Shown: piece by piece, positions 12,315 through 25,890 of the stretch
How the letters are laid out: every line of letters starts with the position of its first letter
How positions within the stretch are numbered: position 1 is the stretch's first letter
From: Pleurostoma richardsiae
Taxonomy: Eukaryota; Ascomycota; Sordariomycetes; Calosphaeriales; Pleurostomataceae
Assembly: GCA_030052745.1 (NCBI GenBank)
Contig: JANBVO010000004.1
Location: 434,001-498,000, forward strand
Reading direction: 5' to 3'
DNA: 64,000 nt
The notes under the pieces: model-generated
Seen by the model: only the letters and a program-made list of their open reading frames with translations
Told to the model about the DNA's origin: nothing
Database searches by the model: none
Position numbers and translations under genes: made by a program

Positions 12315-15183
12315 ACTTGGATTCCACAATGGAACCCTTCGTCATGGTCGGTGAGATTAAGTAACTCGGTAGGGAGGTAGGCTGCTACGGATCAAAACAG
12401 ACAGTCTCGCTTGTGAGGCTCTCTCGGTCAGGAGAAGAGACACAGTTTATGGACGATGAAGTCTAGATGCAGGGGGAGTGCGCGGTTGGAGCAGGATCCA
12501 GATATTATAGCCAGCACTGTAGAGCCAGACACTGAGTTGAACCTTCTTGGTTGATCATTGATGAAAGGGGTAACATCAGTCGAGGACACAGGGGCTTCCA
12601 TCGTCCGACACTTCGGTGGAGCCCCGAGCGCGGCCTGCCTGTCACTGTCACTGTACGCCCCCGAGAAATGGCGGGGCCCGGGGAGGAGCAGTTCCGCTCC
12701 CGTCTTCCCGTCCAGCCACGGTTGCATGATTCCGAGGGTGAGAGACAGCCCGCAGCCAAGACTGCTGGAACTCGCCGAGCTGCCAAAACATTTGAGCCAG
12801 ACCTGAAGGAGATTGAGATCGATCGGGAGAAGCATGTGCACACCTACGCACGGGCCACCCTTCTCCCGCCCCCTCGTCCCTAATTCAACGTCACTCCGTG
12901 TTCTTGCGCGCTCTCACACCTCTTCGTACTCGAGCAGCGCACCATCTCCACCCTCCCAAGACATTCGGAATCGTCGCGGGACGTGGGAGGGCGCCGCGTC
13001 CGACGCAGGATGGATACAGGAGGGATGTTCCCTGTCCCAGATGGGCCGTATCTGCCCATCCGCGCCAGCGCGGCCATGCAGGCTCGGAAACGCGCCGACG
13101 CGCCGGCTGGCCTCTTGGCCTCGGGGGGGCGGCGTCATGACTCTTCTCACATGAAGTGCGCGTGAAGTGCGAGCGGGCTCCTCCCGCTGTGACAAAGTGG
13201 AGGAGGATAACATCGAGCGGCCGACCCGCATACGCTACTGAACCCCCTCTTAAGATCTAATATCGGCCTGCAGCCTGGTGCAGGCGGGAGATTGGGACAG
13301 GAAAAAGACGGAGAGGCGTAACCCGGATCTGCTGCGAGTCCCCTCAATCTATTTCGAGTCGAATCCTCCCCAAAAACGCGCCTTCGACGGTGGGTAGTGT
13401 CCGTGTTTTCTGCATGCAGCTCCAAGACATGCGTTCGTACTGTCATTTACCTGCATCTTTGCTCCATCCTCATTTTCTCTGCCCGAAAGGATGCCGAGGT
13501 CTCAATGAGGGCAACAAGACGCGGACCTCTCTTTTTCATCCGTCGGCTACGGCAGCTTCATCCTGACCGTACGCCGCCGAGGTCATATCGACCCTGAGTC
13601 CCCTCCCTTTCTATTTCCACCCACCTGCACAGCTCACAAGTGTGAGCGATCGTCCCGCAGCCTCAGATCTTGGCGTCTCGATCATCTGCTGCAGCCACCG
13701 CCTGAGACATGCAGGTAGACCCCGAAGTCAGGAGGAGCTTTCCGTAGTCATCCATCCCACCGCTACCCACACACCCCTCTCCTTAGCAACGTACTCTACG
13801 GCGGCGCGCGACTCGTTCTCCCCCCCTCCCCCCCCGCGTGTTTCTCAAAAATCCCCGACAGAGGGGCCGAACGATATGCAGAACAGGCGACATCAGCCGG
13901 CCAGGGATGGCGGACGTCACGGTGGCAGGCGAGGCCGGTCAGACGAAAGTTCGACTCTCCCGCTGCCACGTCGATAACAAGGGTCGCAGAAAAGAAGACG
14001 AATAGCAATATCTCCGCGACGCCAAAGCATGGATCATGCCTGTAGCAGAGCCCTCAGACCGCGTCCTCTTGCTCTCCCGTTCTTTCTTTCCCTCTCCCTC
14101 CCCTCGCCCCAGCACCGCAGTTGCAGTAGCGCATCGAAGATCCTCTCTTGCCTCCCACACCCCGGCTTTCGGCCGCCGGAACCACATCCCCAGCCTGCCG
14201 CCAGTATATTACTCTCCGTTCATTGTTCCTCTCCCTGTTGTTACCTGCTCAACCAGCAAAAACCGGGGCGGCGGCGCGGCCGGACACCGCCGGGACCTTG
14301 TGGTACAGCCTTGTCTGGCCATCAGGCAATGAGAGGGTATACGGGCCCCGTCGCCGCCGTCACCGCTCTTGCAGTGTAATGTCGGCCCAAATTGGGGATG
14401 TGCTCCCGTTCCCAGCGGGCTGGACCGCTGGTTGGGCAGCGCCGCCTCTCGCGTCCTCTTATTCCCCCCTCTGGCGAGAGTCCCCGTCCCACGGGGAATT
14501 GGGAGGGGCCTTGTTTCTGAAGGGAACACAGGCACGACATATAGCGGTAAGGCATGGCGGTGTCTCCCGGCAGGGAGGAGGGTAAGGGACACGCGTCTTG
14601 AGCGCCGGCAGGCAGTGCCGTAACGCAGAGAGGAGGAGAGCATCACTGCAGAGGAGGACGGGAGAGGAGTGTCGTAACCAGGACGGCTGGCCAAGACCGT
14701 AGGAGACGCAGGAACTACAGCAGGTCGTTCAGGCGGGATAGATCTGCATCACCTTGAACGATCCGATCGGAAAAGTCAGGGCGTGCCACGCATGCCAGCC
14801 CGTGCCCTCCCATCTGTGACTTACAGCAGCTCCCCGAACTGCATGCCAGGTCGCTAGTCTCCGAGCGGGCGTGTACGCTCAGCTCTGCTTTCCCCTCTTC
14901 TCCCTCTCTATCTCCAGGGTCTCTCCCCGTAGGGCCGCTCCCTTCCAATATAGCTTATACAGTGTCCGCCTCAGCAACTACCTAGTGGGAGTGTCCAGCG
15001 ATCTAGTCCTCCCTGGCATATATAGAGATCTAGACGATGGGCGAACATGTCTCAGGCGCTTCCCTCCTGCCCGAACCCAAGGATCGCCCGGCGGAGGGGA
15101 GACGGACAAAGCGATCTGCACAGATGACACCAACTTCACTAGCACGCCCCAGGCCGCAGCTTGGGGGAGGGGGGCCGCGGCCT

Positions 15184-15215
15184 GGCAGGCAGGCAGGCAG
15201 GCAGGCAGGCAGGCA
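15184..15215. repeat. (GGCA)8 microsatellite
   Basis: Eight uninterrupted GGCA units. A shorter four-unit copy lies at 41575-41590. Simple tetranucleotide repeat in intergenic DNA, likely length-polymorphic. Confidence 0.9.
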
Positions 15216-15937
15216 AGCGACTGACTGTGCTCGCTGTGGGCGCCGTGCCAGGGGCCCGCCATGTCTGAGACTAGTGCGGGCACCGGGGCGCGGGCTGTCC
15301 GTTCGTGTCGGACAGCCGTCCCCGGGGCGCGCTGGCTGCAATGGGAGCTGAGGAAGAGACAGAGGGTTAGGTGGCCAGGAGGGAGGGCAGGCGCAGATGA
15401 CGCCGGGTCAACCAAGCGCACAGGCTTACGTCCCTCAGGCTTGTAATCATGAGCCCGGCCGTTCGAGACATTCCGAGTCGTTCAATGTCCTTTCTGAAGG
15501 CTGGGCTGTCTCATTGCTGTCCTCTGTTGCCATGGTATCTGCAGAAGTGAAGAAGAGTGTTGCCGTTCGAGCCAAGAAATTTTATTACTTTCCGCGCTGT
15601 GTATATCCATAGACGAATCTCTATATGCTTCTGCTCCCCCTTTCAAGGGTCGCTGATGCGCACTTCTTGTTGTACAGAACACCGTGAAAAGAAAGCAGTT
15701 CGCCGCTGCTGTATATGCCCATGCGTGTTTTCGAGAAAAACAAGACAGAGCCGTTGCCTCCCTGACTTGACCGTGTGCAAGCCTCCGTGATACCGTCCCA
15801 TTTTAGCCCGCATTGTCCGAACATTCAATCGTGTTTTTAATGTAACAGAAGAATAGAAAGCATCACGTCGTGCCAAATGTACATTCCAAGCATTAGGTAT
15901 CGTTCGTTATTGATACAGCCGTGGGAAATCCCCGGCC

Positions 15938-17302
15938 TCAGACGCTGCCACGCTTGACGCGCCGCCTTCCCAGGTGGTCAAGGTCTTCGCCGAAGGCGCT
16001 GTCGGTCCCGTCGCTGAGGGGGCTAGCTCGCTTGCCGTCGACGTCGTAGTCTGTCCGTTCGGTGGAGGGAAGCACCCTGCCATCCATGCTGCGGGAGGAC
16101 ACCATGACATCTGGTTCCACTCGAGAGTTGTTGAGCATGCCCGGGAGCTGCCTTCGGCGGGCGTTGATGAACCAATTCGAGATTTGATCTGACCTCTACG
16201 TTAGTTGGCCGTACAATAAAGCGCAGTCACATCTTTCATGTCTAGGGCTACCGCTCGGGGGAAACTCACTCATCTGCAATCCCGTCTGTCTCATCAGCTC
16301 GTGCTTTTCCTCCTCTGTAGGATATGGATGGCTCAGGTGAGCCGCAAACCACGCTCGCAGCTTATCAGTTGTCTCTTTCGGGAGGTTGCCCCTTCTCTTG
16401 CGTTGCTTGTTGTCCCCGTTCACACCCATCGATCCCACTTCCCCAACGCGAACGTATTCCGGGTAATGTGCTCCATAGCTCCTGGGCGGATACTGGCTGC
16501 GGTCGTAGGCATGGACGGAGCCCACGGATCGTGAAGGATGATGGCCATAAGTATATCCGCTCTGCCGGTAAGCCCCCACCCCGGCTTCCAGCCTAGGGTC
16601 GCTGGGATTGCTGCTGAAAGGGGTGCGTGGGATATCGTGGAGGTATCCGTCACTAGAATGACCTCTCGGGCGGTTGTTCGAATCTGCTACGCGTTCCGGA
16701 CGCATGAATGGTAGGCTGGGCAACGATGGCCGCGAGTCTGATCGCTCCGACACCTCCATCGCTGTCGGTGAACGCATTGATGGTAGCCCACCGGGCCCAA
16801 GGGGAGGGCTCGCGGCGGCACTGAAGCTCCACGTCTCGATGGCAGGCCTGACAGGGGCAGCGGGAGACGGCGCCCTGATCACTTGGTCGTGCCCGCTCCT
16901 TCCGGGGCTTGCATACAGTCGTGGCACGCGATTCGCCCTCTGGGAGTCCTTCTCTTCTCCTATCGACAACCGCCTGCGCTTATTTGAGTTAGGTGAATGC
17001 GAATGGACATACTCGGGCGGTGTGAGAGTCCCCTGGGTTCTGATGCTTGGTGAGGCTGTAGGCGGCGCACTCCTCGCGTCTTGGGGAAGAAGGCGGAGTT
17101 GAAGTTCGGGGAACGCCTGTTACATGTTAGGGACTGCAGCATATTATTTACCTGTGCCGCTCTCAGTACGCACCTGTCGGATAGAAGGCAATGCAATCTT
17201 CTCGGAGTCTTGTCTTGGTCTCGATGTTATCAGGTCTGGCGACCTGCCGTTCTCCCAAGAGAAGTCTCGTCTGAAGGGGTGGTTCGGGTTGGAAGTAGCC
17301 AT
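15938..17302 (-). CDS. TALE-class homeobox (KN) transcription factor
   Basis: Nuclear homeodomain regulator; fungal TALE proteins typically act in development and metabolism, but the targets of this one are unknown. Model: complement(join(15938..16188, 16270..17116, 17174..17302)), 408 aa. The homeodomain spans about residues 282-344 and is completed only by splicing. It has basic arm RKRRGNLPKE, the three-residue loop extension PYP at 307-309, and helix 3 NQISNWFINARRRQLP with the DNA-contacting Asn present (N334). The rest is Ser/Pro/Tyr-rich and looks disordered. The ATG at 17302 is preferred because its context is GCCATGG. In-frame ATGs at 17317 and 17386 would add 5 or 28 residues. It is flanked by unusually long gene-free DNA on both sides (about 4.2 and 11.4 kb), which suits a heavily regulated developmental gene. 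Confidence 0.88.
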
Positions 17303-18915
17303 GGCAAGCATAGACATCTTGGGTGCTCCTTGGCTCTGGCCTCGTTCACGATTGGTTTCTTCAGTCCGCGAGGGACGATATTCCATAACAAGACAAAAAA
17401 GATTCCCGCGGCAACCGCTCTGCGGTCTGACTGCCTCATGTTAGTCAATACTGCAGTTGTGTTCACGAGTCATCCATCTGCAAGCCAGCGCCGCCAGCAA
17501 GCTTCTGATGACCCGTGGCCAGAGGATGGCTTACCCAATCAGTCCCAAGCAGACAGTCAAGGACGGTCAGAGGAAGATGTCGAGGGCGGGGAAATGTTAA
17601 AGAGGTCCAGCTGATCGGGCGTCGGGTTCTTATCAAGCCACACAACGGTGGTGATCGTCAAAAAGTGCGAGACAATGGCTGACTCCAGAGGACTCGGAAA
17701 GGAAGAATGGTGCTGTCTGGCTTGACACGCGACCCAAGTAGCTCAGCAGGCCGAGCACGAACGATTGTCTAGAATGATATCGAAGTGGTGGTCCACAGAG
17801 AGGTAGAAGACGAGTCGTCCTAGGTTGACATTACGCACTGCAGAAGAGGTGGTCGTTCCAGATGCCGGGATGGGACCGATGTGTTGATAAGAAGAAAGGG
17901 GGGAGAGACCCGGGGGGTGGGACGGCGAGGGCAGACGAGGCGGTGCTCAGGGTATTGTATGACTTTTTGCAGGAGCCCGAAGTGCCGAGACGAGTCCTTG
18001 ACGATATCTTCAACGGGCAGGTGCACTGACGTGGATCCGAAAGAGGAAACAGCAGAGAAGCCAGCCAGGTCGAGCCGAGAGGAAGATATAAGGCGGGGGT
18101 CTGTTTTAAGAGGGTCGGGCGAGCGATGACAGCACCCGACACGAACACAGGGAACAGGGAAGGAGGAGCCTCAGGCTGTCCGGTACTTGGAATGGGTTGC
18201 CGGGTCTCCAATACCGTAGCTGCTATAGGTAAAGAGGCGACTATGGGCTAGGAGGGCATCTATACGACGACTCGGGGGGGGAGCGCGGCAGAGAGGGAAC
18301 AACCTTTTAAACGGAGGAGGGCGGACGGCGTTACAGGGGCTCCATCGGAAGACGGCCTCGGTGTGGAGATGCTGCTATGATGGAAGAGACTAATCCTGAA
18401 GGAGGACGACATGCGAAGGCAGGGTCAGGGGTGGCAACACAGCTTCCCACAAAGCCGATCAGGATACAGGATAATACATAATACCGTTCGAGGCATGGGG
18501 GCATGGGGCGGCGAGCGGGCTCAGTAACAGCAGCAGCAGCAGTAGCAGCGGAGGTGCAAGGAGCAGGGAGCAAGAGTCAGGTAGCGTGGCCCGAGGAGTG
18601 AGTGGAGGAGGACCAAGAGTGACCGAGCCGAGGAGCCGCCAAGTAACAGCAGCAGCATCGGTGCTACCCGCAACCCAGGAGGGCGTCACTCTGAAAGGTG
18701 GCCCCCGGTCTTGATGGGGTCTCTGGAGACAAGAATGAGGGAGTGACAGCGTGACAAGGCGTGACAGGTCAGGACAGACGACCAACTATGTTGTGTAGCG
18801 CGCGAAGCAGATCGAATAGCGGCTTGTTGAGGCGACGGCTTCTCTGCCCGTCTGTGTGCACAGGCAAGGGCCTCGCTCGCCGGCTAAGCAGCGGTAGCGC
18901 GTGGATCGAAGACCT

Positions 18916-18937
18916 GGGAGGAGGGGGGCAGGGGGGA
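18916..18937 (+). repeat. G-run cluster, potential G-quadruplex
   Basis: Consecutive runs of three or more G separated by one or two other bases lie about 1.6 kb upstream of the homeobox start. Four G-runs in close spacing satisfy the usual G4 pattern. Function is not shown. Confidence 0.45.
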
Positions 18938-20020
18938 ATGATGGTGGCGGCACGGGAGAAGACCTTTGGTATGTGTGGCCGGCTCGTGGCCGTCTGGGTT
19001 TCTCGAGAGCCTAGCATCGACTAGTGGTAGCAGACAAGATAGGGGGGCTTGACAGGGTACAGTAGGTGGAGTAGGCATTAGAGAAGACGCAAAAGAACGA
19101 GAGGAGCGATGTGTAAACATCTCACGCCTCGTACGGTGCCGTGGGTACCGTTGATGAGTACTATAGTATGTAGGGTACGGAAGTGTTCCGTGTCCGACAT
19201 GTACAGGGGCAATGTACATAAGGTACGCACATGTGGACACAGATACTCGTACAGATAGATGCTGGTGCAGATGTCCCAGCTGTTATTCCCTTGGAGTATT
19301 TCTGCAGATAGATATGCACAGAGCGGTACAGTACAATCAATATATATCCATTCCGCACGGGCACATGAGAGCATAAAAGCAGGGCGGCTGGGATGGACGA
19401 TATACGATATGCAGGCAGCAGAGCGAGAATCCGGATGGAAGACGGCTAGAAGGGCTGTGCTCGCCTTGCCATGCAGCCAGCAACTCTCTCCGGGGGCACC
19501 AAGCACTCTACTGCAAAGGCACAGGTTATGTGAGGGAAAGCCTGCTATGAAATGGTGACACGCGCTGGAGAAACGGTCCAGGAAAAAAGGAGGCCAAGAA
19601 GAAGCAAGAATCTCACCAGAAGAAGAGCGTGCGTGTCATGGCCAGACAGGGATCATCCCGCCCCCGTCCCCCCTCGCCCCCGCTGTGGCTCCCTGGTGGG
19701 CTGTGGTCCCCCGAACCGGCCCTTGTCTCCAAGGCTCCATGACTCTCGACAGGCCACAGAAATTGCCCGATGGGCGCAGATTTCGACCGGGGCCCTCCCT
19801 ACCCGCGAACCATGACATGTGTGCGTCCGCCGAGCGCGGTGGGGTTGGGCCTGCTAGCGTCGATACGCGCACCCACACCGGCGCTCCGTACGGTACGGCC
19901 ACCCGCGCAGTACTGTGTGGCGGTTCTTGCCCGTGTACCACAGTACAGCATGTAGACTGCTTGACTGCCTAGGTGAGTACATGGTAGACGAGAGAAGGGC
20001 CTCCCCGAAGGTTTTCGGCC

Positions 20021-20065
20021 GTGTGTGCGTCTGGCGTGTATGTGTGTGGGTGTGTGTGCGTGCGA
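20021..20065 (+). repeat. GT-rich alternating purine-pyrimidine tract
   Basis: Imperfect (GT)n-rich stretch read directly. Alternating purine-pyrimidine DNA of this kind can adopt non-B structure. It sits in the gene-free region and no gene function is implied. Confidence 0.6.
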
Positions 20066-22810
20066 GTTTCGCGACACTGTCAGTCGGCCCATGTTGCGGT
20101 CGCTAATGCAAGCGCCTGTAAGCGGCAACGAAGCTTCCCGTCTCGTTCCTCCCTTTCCCATCCGTATCCCTTGGTGTCAAAATGCGATTTCCACGGGGGA
20201 TGCACAATCAGCAGCCCAGGTACCCGAAGGTAAACAAAGCTAACGGTCAGCCGGTCATGGCCGGTAAACCTTTTGACGTCGCTGCTTCATCGTTGAGGAT
20301 GAGTCCCAAGCACCTCGAAATAACCCCGAGACGCCCAGGTAGGGATGTGTGTCCATGTACAAGTACGTCGAGACATGCCATTAGGTGACGTCTGAGCCTC
20401 AGGATGTCTTGTCAATTGTCTGTACGGAGTATGTATGCAAGTATCGCGGATGGATAATCCTGTGCGAGATGTGCAACGCTGCAAGCGCCCGTCCGCTAAG
20501 GGGCAGGCAGCTTCGACGTCCAGGGCGAAGAGAGAGCGGCAGAAAGCCCCTGCAAGGGAATCTTGCTTAATCCTCGGCAACGCTTTTCGGCACGCTAACC
20601 ACGGAGACAGGCCTCACCGGAGATAGCGCGAGGTAGCGCCTTGGTTAGCCCGCAGTTGGTGGAGCAGATGCTCCAGCACGTTCCCAGCCAGTGCATCCTG
20701 TCTCACCCCTGAGGCCCCTGCACGGTAGGTACTTTGTCCACAGTACGGGACGGAGTATTACTCTACGGTACCAGCCAGCTGCCACGAACGGTAGGTGCCA
20801 AGATGCTCTGGGTTTTGTGTGTCAAACCACGTAATAGTCCATTCCTCAGTGGCCCTGGCCCACGAGACATTTTTCATGCTGTGGCCTTGGCTTCAGCCTC
20901 CACTGGTTCCGTATCTCGGGATCGGCAGAAGAACAAAGAGACAGAACTCCCATGGAACGTCGCGCGCGTCCGAAAGACGGACGGCCGCACTTGTCCGCTA
21001 GCGACCAGCCGCGCCGTCATCATGTGCTGTCAGGAGACTCCCTAACAGCTGAACCGCCGGCGCTACTCGAGGGCTTAGGGTGGCAAGCTGTTACTGCTGA
21101 CTTTCAACGGGTTGCAGAGTGCCTCGGCTCGAGCCCTCACTAGAGATCGGCAGTCTAGACATCGAGAAGACAAGAAAGATGGGGTCGTTGACAGGCGCCG
21201 CGGAGACGGTTTCCACACTAGGAGGCTAGCAGCTCCTTTCCAACCTTCAAGTTTCAACTCTGGCTCGGTCTCGGCCAGGAGATGGGTCGTATGTCGTCAG
21301 GAGACTCTGCTACCCTGTGGGCTGGACAGCGCGAGTAACGACTGCGGGATTCGTCAGTAGTGGGAAAGGTGATATCTCTGACGGTGCCATGACAGGAAGA
21401 CGCCACACATCAGTGTATGCGAATCTCGTTCGCTGGCTCTCTGCAGGTCGTTTAGGGATGTTTGCTCGTGGGCATGCTTAAGGCGTCAGCCGTGAAGGTG
21501 AAACCATCCATGGGCCAAGCGCCAGTGAGATGGTTAACATCCGCCCGTCCCTCAGCCACCCGCCAGTAACCACTGCGGTGGTACTTGTACCGAAAATGAC
21601 TGCACAAACGAAGCTGCCTGGAGCCAGACGTCTTTCAACACGGCGATGAACCCGTGGCACGGTACCTTACGAAGGACACCACCACCTCCGCAAACCCCTC
21701 CAGATCGGGCATAGAGCCCAAGCTTTGACTGCCTCGCTTGCCTCGTTAGATGCTCTACTAGCCGTCTTCCGGTGGCGTTGACGTTCTGTCATCGATGCCG
21801 CTGTCAATACTCTATAACCGCGCCAGCGGGATGCCGGCGAGTCAGAACGGAAGGTCGGACAAATCTCAACAAGACACTAAGGAAGTCGCCTCCACAGCCT
21901 GCGAAATATCTCGCTGGAAAATGGATTTTCCCCGGCAACAAGTAAAGCGTCTTGAGCGTCTCCGGCGTAGTCCGGTCCTCAAGACCCAGAAACCCGGTAT
22001 GGTCCAACGAGCAGGTTGTCGTTTTGGTAGATGGCGTCCCTTGCGATTGGCTTGTCAGAGGAAACGGAAAAGGGCTTGCCGAGACCGTTGGGGAAAAAGG
22101 AAAAGTTGGGCGATCTGATCCAACAGCCGCATGGATCTGGGGCTGTCATCGTCGCCTCCGGGCCTCGCGATTGGAGCGTCACCAATCTGTCAGCCAGATT
22201 TCTCGCAAAGGCCCCGCTGTGCCTCACAGGCTGCACCGGGAGGAGGGTGACGAGATCGTGCAGCCGGTATGGCATCGGGGTATATCACAGCGCACTTAAG
22301 GGGGGGTGGGTGACCGTCCTGACGGGGGGCGGAGCGGATCCCTCGCCCCTTGTCAATAATAGCAGCACCACCCCGTTGACACGCCCAGTTACCCCGGTAT
22401 TCTTGACTGGCGACTGACTGGGGCCGTTGCTTGGCAGAAGTGGGAGACCCCTGCTCGGGGAAACTCGTGCCGGTTCAGCCAAACGTGCCTGCAGTTGGGG
22501 ATCACCAGCCAGCCAGTGACCAAGGGCCTCGTCGAATGCATTCCGCAACCCGCGTAGGTACCCCCGTACCTGATACGAGACTCCCATTCCAACCTTCACT
22601 GCCTTCCATTCTCCTGCAGAGGCGAATCTCTCCTGTGATGTGCTTAGAAGCAGTCTAGACCAGAAAGATGTGTCGGTTGCGTAGACAGATTGTGCAGGTG
22701 GCATTTGCATGCGAAGATGAAAAGCCGGGAAGGCAGGCATAGTCGGCCTGTCTCTCCCTATCAGTGAAAGCACGCAGGAGTTCGTTCGTATCGTCAAGTC
22801 AAGTACAGGT

Positions 22811-22936
22811 TAGATAGGTACCTACCTACCCTAGGTAGGTGTAGTTACCTTCTCTACGTGATCCTAATCACTCGGGGAAGGAGCATCTACCTACCTGGTA
22901 CCTACCTGAGGTGCCTACCTACCTAGGTAGGTACGC
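22811..22936. repeat. ACCT/AGGT inverted microsatellite array
   Basis: Two clusters (about 22811-22842 and 22887-22936) of ACCT units facing AGGT units. They include a perfect 18-nt palindrome at 22916-22933 centred on CCTAGG. The arrangement could fold as hairpins. Single related sites recur at 12305, 25881 and 46251. Confidence 0.8.
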
Positions 22937-25880
22937 AAGTGTAAGCAAGTAAGGTACCTCTCTTCACCATGGCTAAATAGGTGCCCTTTACATAACGCAC
23001 CTCGCCGACTCAAATGAGACGCCCGACTGCACCTCATCCAACACGTTCGCGGATCGATCACCAAGCCAGTATCGCTCATGTTGCGTTTCCTCGGCCGAGT
23101 TCTGCCCTACAAACAGGGCTACGCCAATGGGAGACACATCCCAACCCTGGTCAGAACGTATGTCCGCAGCGTTGACCTCCTTCAGCCCACCTGCCCGCCG
23201 ACCTGGTTTGCCATGCATGTGCGACGACGGCCGGGAGAAGCAGAGAACCAACCGTCTTTGGGGAAGATCTAGGCTATAGACGTGGGCGGTGCGCCCCAGG
23301 GCTACACCATTTGCACACCCATCCTCCAAGAATCAGGGCAACTGGGGTGGCTACCCACCATACATAGTATGGCCAACAACGAGTCACAGGTAGGCATGCA
23401 ACCACGATCGAATTCGGAATCCAGGGAACCGTCACCGTTACGTCCACTGCCTCGCATTCTTATCGATGCGGTCTTAAACATCTACTGGTCGAAGACTGGT
23501 CTCTGCCTCTGAGAGGATCCTGACCCCTGTTCGCTTCAGAAGGCGGAAGTCCTCGTTAGTCCTTCTCTCATATAGCGCCACAGGAGCTGCGATGCGAAAA
23601 CAGAGCAATCAAACCCAGATTCACCACAAGCCTGGTGCCGCTGACAGGATGGTATCCGAACCGGCCAACGAGGTCCTCCTCGGAAACCAACAAGTCTGGG
23701 CTGCGGTCACAGCATTAGCGCCCCAGATTGTCCAGGAAACCAATGGCCCAACATCCAGACCGGTGAAGGCATCACGTACAGCGAGATACCAATAACAATC
23801 GTTTCCAGGGGGGTGGCCATTCTGCCGCCCATTCCAAATTAGTCCAGGCATACAGAAGTCACCTGTCACAACGTCAGATCTGAGATGTCGCTGTCAGAAA
23901 GTCTACACACGATGCGCACTGGAACTTACAAGCACACCGCATATACGTACGATCGCCGACGCAAAGCTGGCCGTTCTAATTGATCCGATCTCGAACGCAC
24001 GCCTCCATTCATCCAATCGATCGCCACAGCAGTCCCACCATTTTCAACACCGCACTCTTAATATCCGCGTGATATCGACGGCTGCTTCGCTTCGACCAGT
24101 GTTCATGTTGCCAGATTCTACCAGACTGGCTGAGACTAGATCAGATGGTCTAGCGTCCATCATTACATTGGTTCGTATCTTGAGTTGTTGGTGTTCGTTC
24201 TCGGCGCTGAGGCGTCCCCGCCCCGAACGACAGAAGATTTGGCTTCGTATCGCTAGGCTGTTGGGGACCGTGCTCACCACATGGCATGCCGCATGTCTTT
24301 GATCATTTTGACTGAGATCCTCTTGACTCAGACATGTCTATATCATGGTAGCGTTGGAATTCTTCAGGACCCCACCGTAGGTAGGTTAGATTCGAGCTCT
24401 CGATCATTACAGCGCAGCCAGGCGTCCGCAGCGGCAGCCAAACTGCCAGTTACCATCTTGCATCCAATTAGCACGAAAGATGAAGCCTGTCAGGAGGCTG
24501 GCTAGACTCTTAAGGATGCACCTTCATCACCTTTTTGCTTTGGCGTGAGAAAGGGCAACGGGGCAAATGAGTCTGTAAACGGGTCTGCCGGCTATTACCA
24601 CGGGGATGATTAGATGACTCCATACCAACATTTCTGGGCGTCAACAACACAGCGACGTCCTCACTCGGACACTATCACGGCTTCTTCTCGCCCAGCCATA
24701 CACCCCCTCTTCAACAACCCATGCACGCGATTTTTGACGGCTCCTGAGAGTTTATCTACCTGACGGTTACCAGTCAAAGTATGTAGATTGTCCGTGGGAT
24801 GCATCTCGAGTGCGTGTACGACTGTTCGGAGAATTACATGGATCAAGATCTCGATAAGATACGGCCTATGAGAAGCGACGGCAAACGCTCCGGGTTACCC
24901 AAGAGACGTGTGTGCATACCGGAACCAAGAACGAAGCAGTAGCAGGTGATATGCCCATGTTTCATGTACCTACGTGGCTTCACTCCTTGAGCTTGCCTGT
25001 GGCCTCTATTGGGTGTTGTACAGAACCGTATACGCCCGATGTCGACTAGCTATCACGAAAGACCCCCGGAGGGTGGGGAAACACAAAGTGATCGCACTTC
25101 GACGCGACTTCGCTAATCTGGCATGCGGCCGCGGGCGTCATGCAGCAGGCAAAAAGGGGACGAGATGGCTTTCGCAGCGTCTTGTCGAGGCGCCCCCGAA
25201 GGCCTTAACATTTCGGCCTTCAGCCCATTTAGTGGCGTGGGCAGCTGGCAAGCCTATGTGCACAGGAGAGGACTCATGACTGCCTCCACGGGTTGTTGCA
25301 TTCGGACATGGGCGACTGGTCTTTCCGTTGTACAACCACACGGTATCATCCCCCATCCACGCCATTCATACAGCTACAAGGAGGTCATCCTCTCCCCCTT
25401 CAGGCCCAGCCTGAACTCTCCGACCCACGTCGAGGTATTGAGATGTCAAAGTTTCAGCTGAAGCTCACCGGCTGCTTGCCTCAATGCACAGTTACACTCG
25501 TGCTCGGTGACAATTCTGATTCTAGGGTCGATACTGAGTCCCGGTCCTCTGGCTGCGATGCTCAAGGCGGTGAAGATTGAGATACAGCCTTCCACAAGTG
25601 CAGCACGACGAAAGCGTCTTTCCTGCAGCTCCACTTGACAAGGGAGAACAGTAATCAATATGAAGCTGTTCATTGCGAGCTGCCAAAACTGTACCTTGCC
25701 GATCATATACGGCCGTGCTCGATGATACACAAGGGCTGTCCTGCCAACCGATGGGGCCTAGAGCTACTGGGGTGCTTGCTTATGTTCTCCCTCACGAATA
25801 TCGCCTACCAACCGACGGCGTTCATCCACATGTCATTGTTTTGATCGCGGTCGTTGCTTCTTCCTGCACCACTACTCCAG

Positions 25881-25890
25881 TACCTAGGTA
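25881..25890. repeat. TACCTAGGTA palindrome
   Basis: Perfect 10-nt palindrome sharing the CCTAGG core of the 22.8-kb array. A dispersed intergenic element or simple repeat; function unknown. Confidence 0.45.

Larger units (their letters stand above)
11690..15937. other. 4.2-kb gene-free region between RLI1 start and homeobox gene stop
   Basis: No open frame here shows a domain, a coherent splice chain or conserved-family character. Visible features are a CACCTAGGTG palindrome at 12305-12314, a C-rich run at about 13819-13837, a pyrimidine-rich stretch near 14065-14112 that resembles a fungal 5' leader, TATA-like sites near 14207 and 15018, and a (GGCA)8 microsatellite at 15184-15215. The left end must include the RLI1 promoter and the right end the homeobox 3' UTR. 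The remainder is unexplained. Confidence 0.55.

Noticed and set aside
13351-13385. TTCGAGTCGAATCC resembling a tRNA T-arm
   Set aside because: No matching anticodon or D arm or acceptor stem could be folded around it.
14209-14694. 161-codon minus-strand frame downstream of the homeobox gene
   Set aside because: No domain, biased composition, and leader-like pyrimidine tracts on the opposite strand explain the openness.
21280-21340. Possible 5S rRNA-like start (GGTCGTATGT)
   Set aside because: Only a short chance match; the internal promoter boxes and the rest of the molecule are missing.
22285-22797. 170-codon minus-strand open frame
   Set aside because: Low-information sequence without family motifs; several competing frames overlap it.
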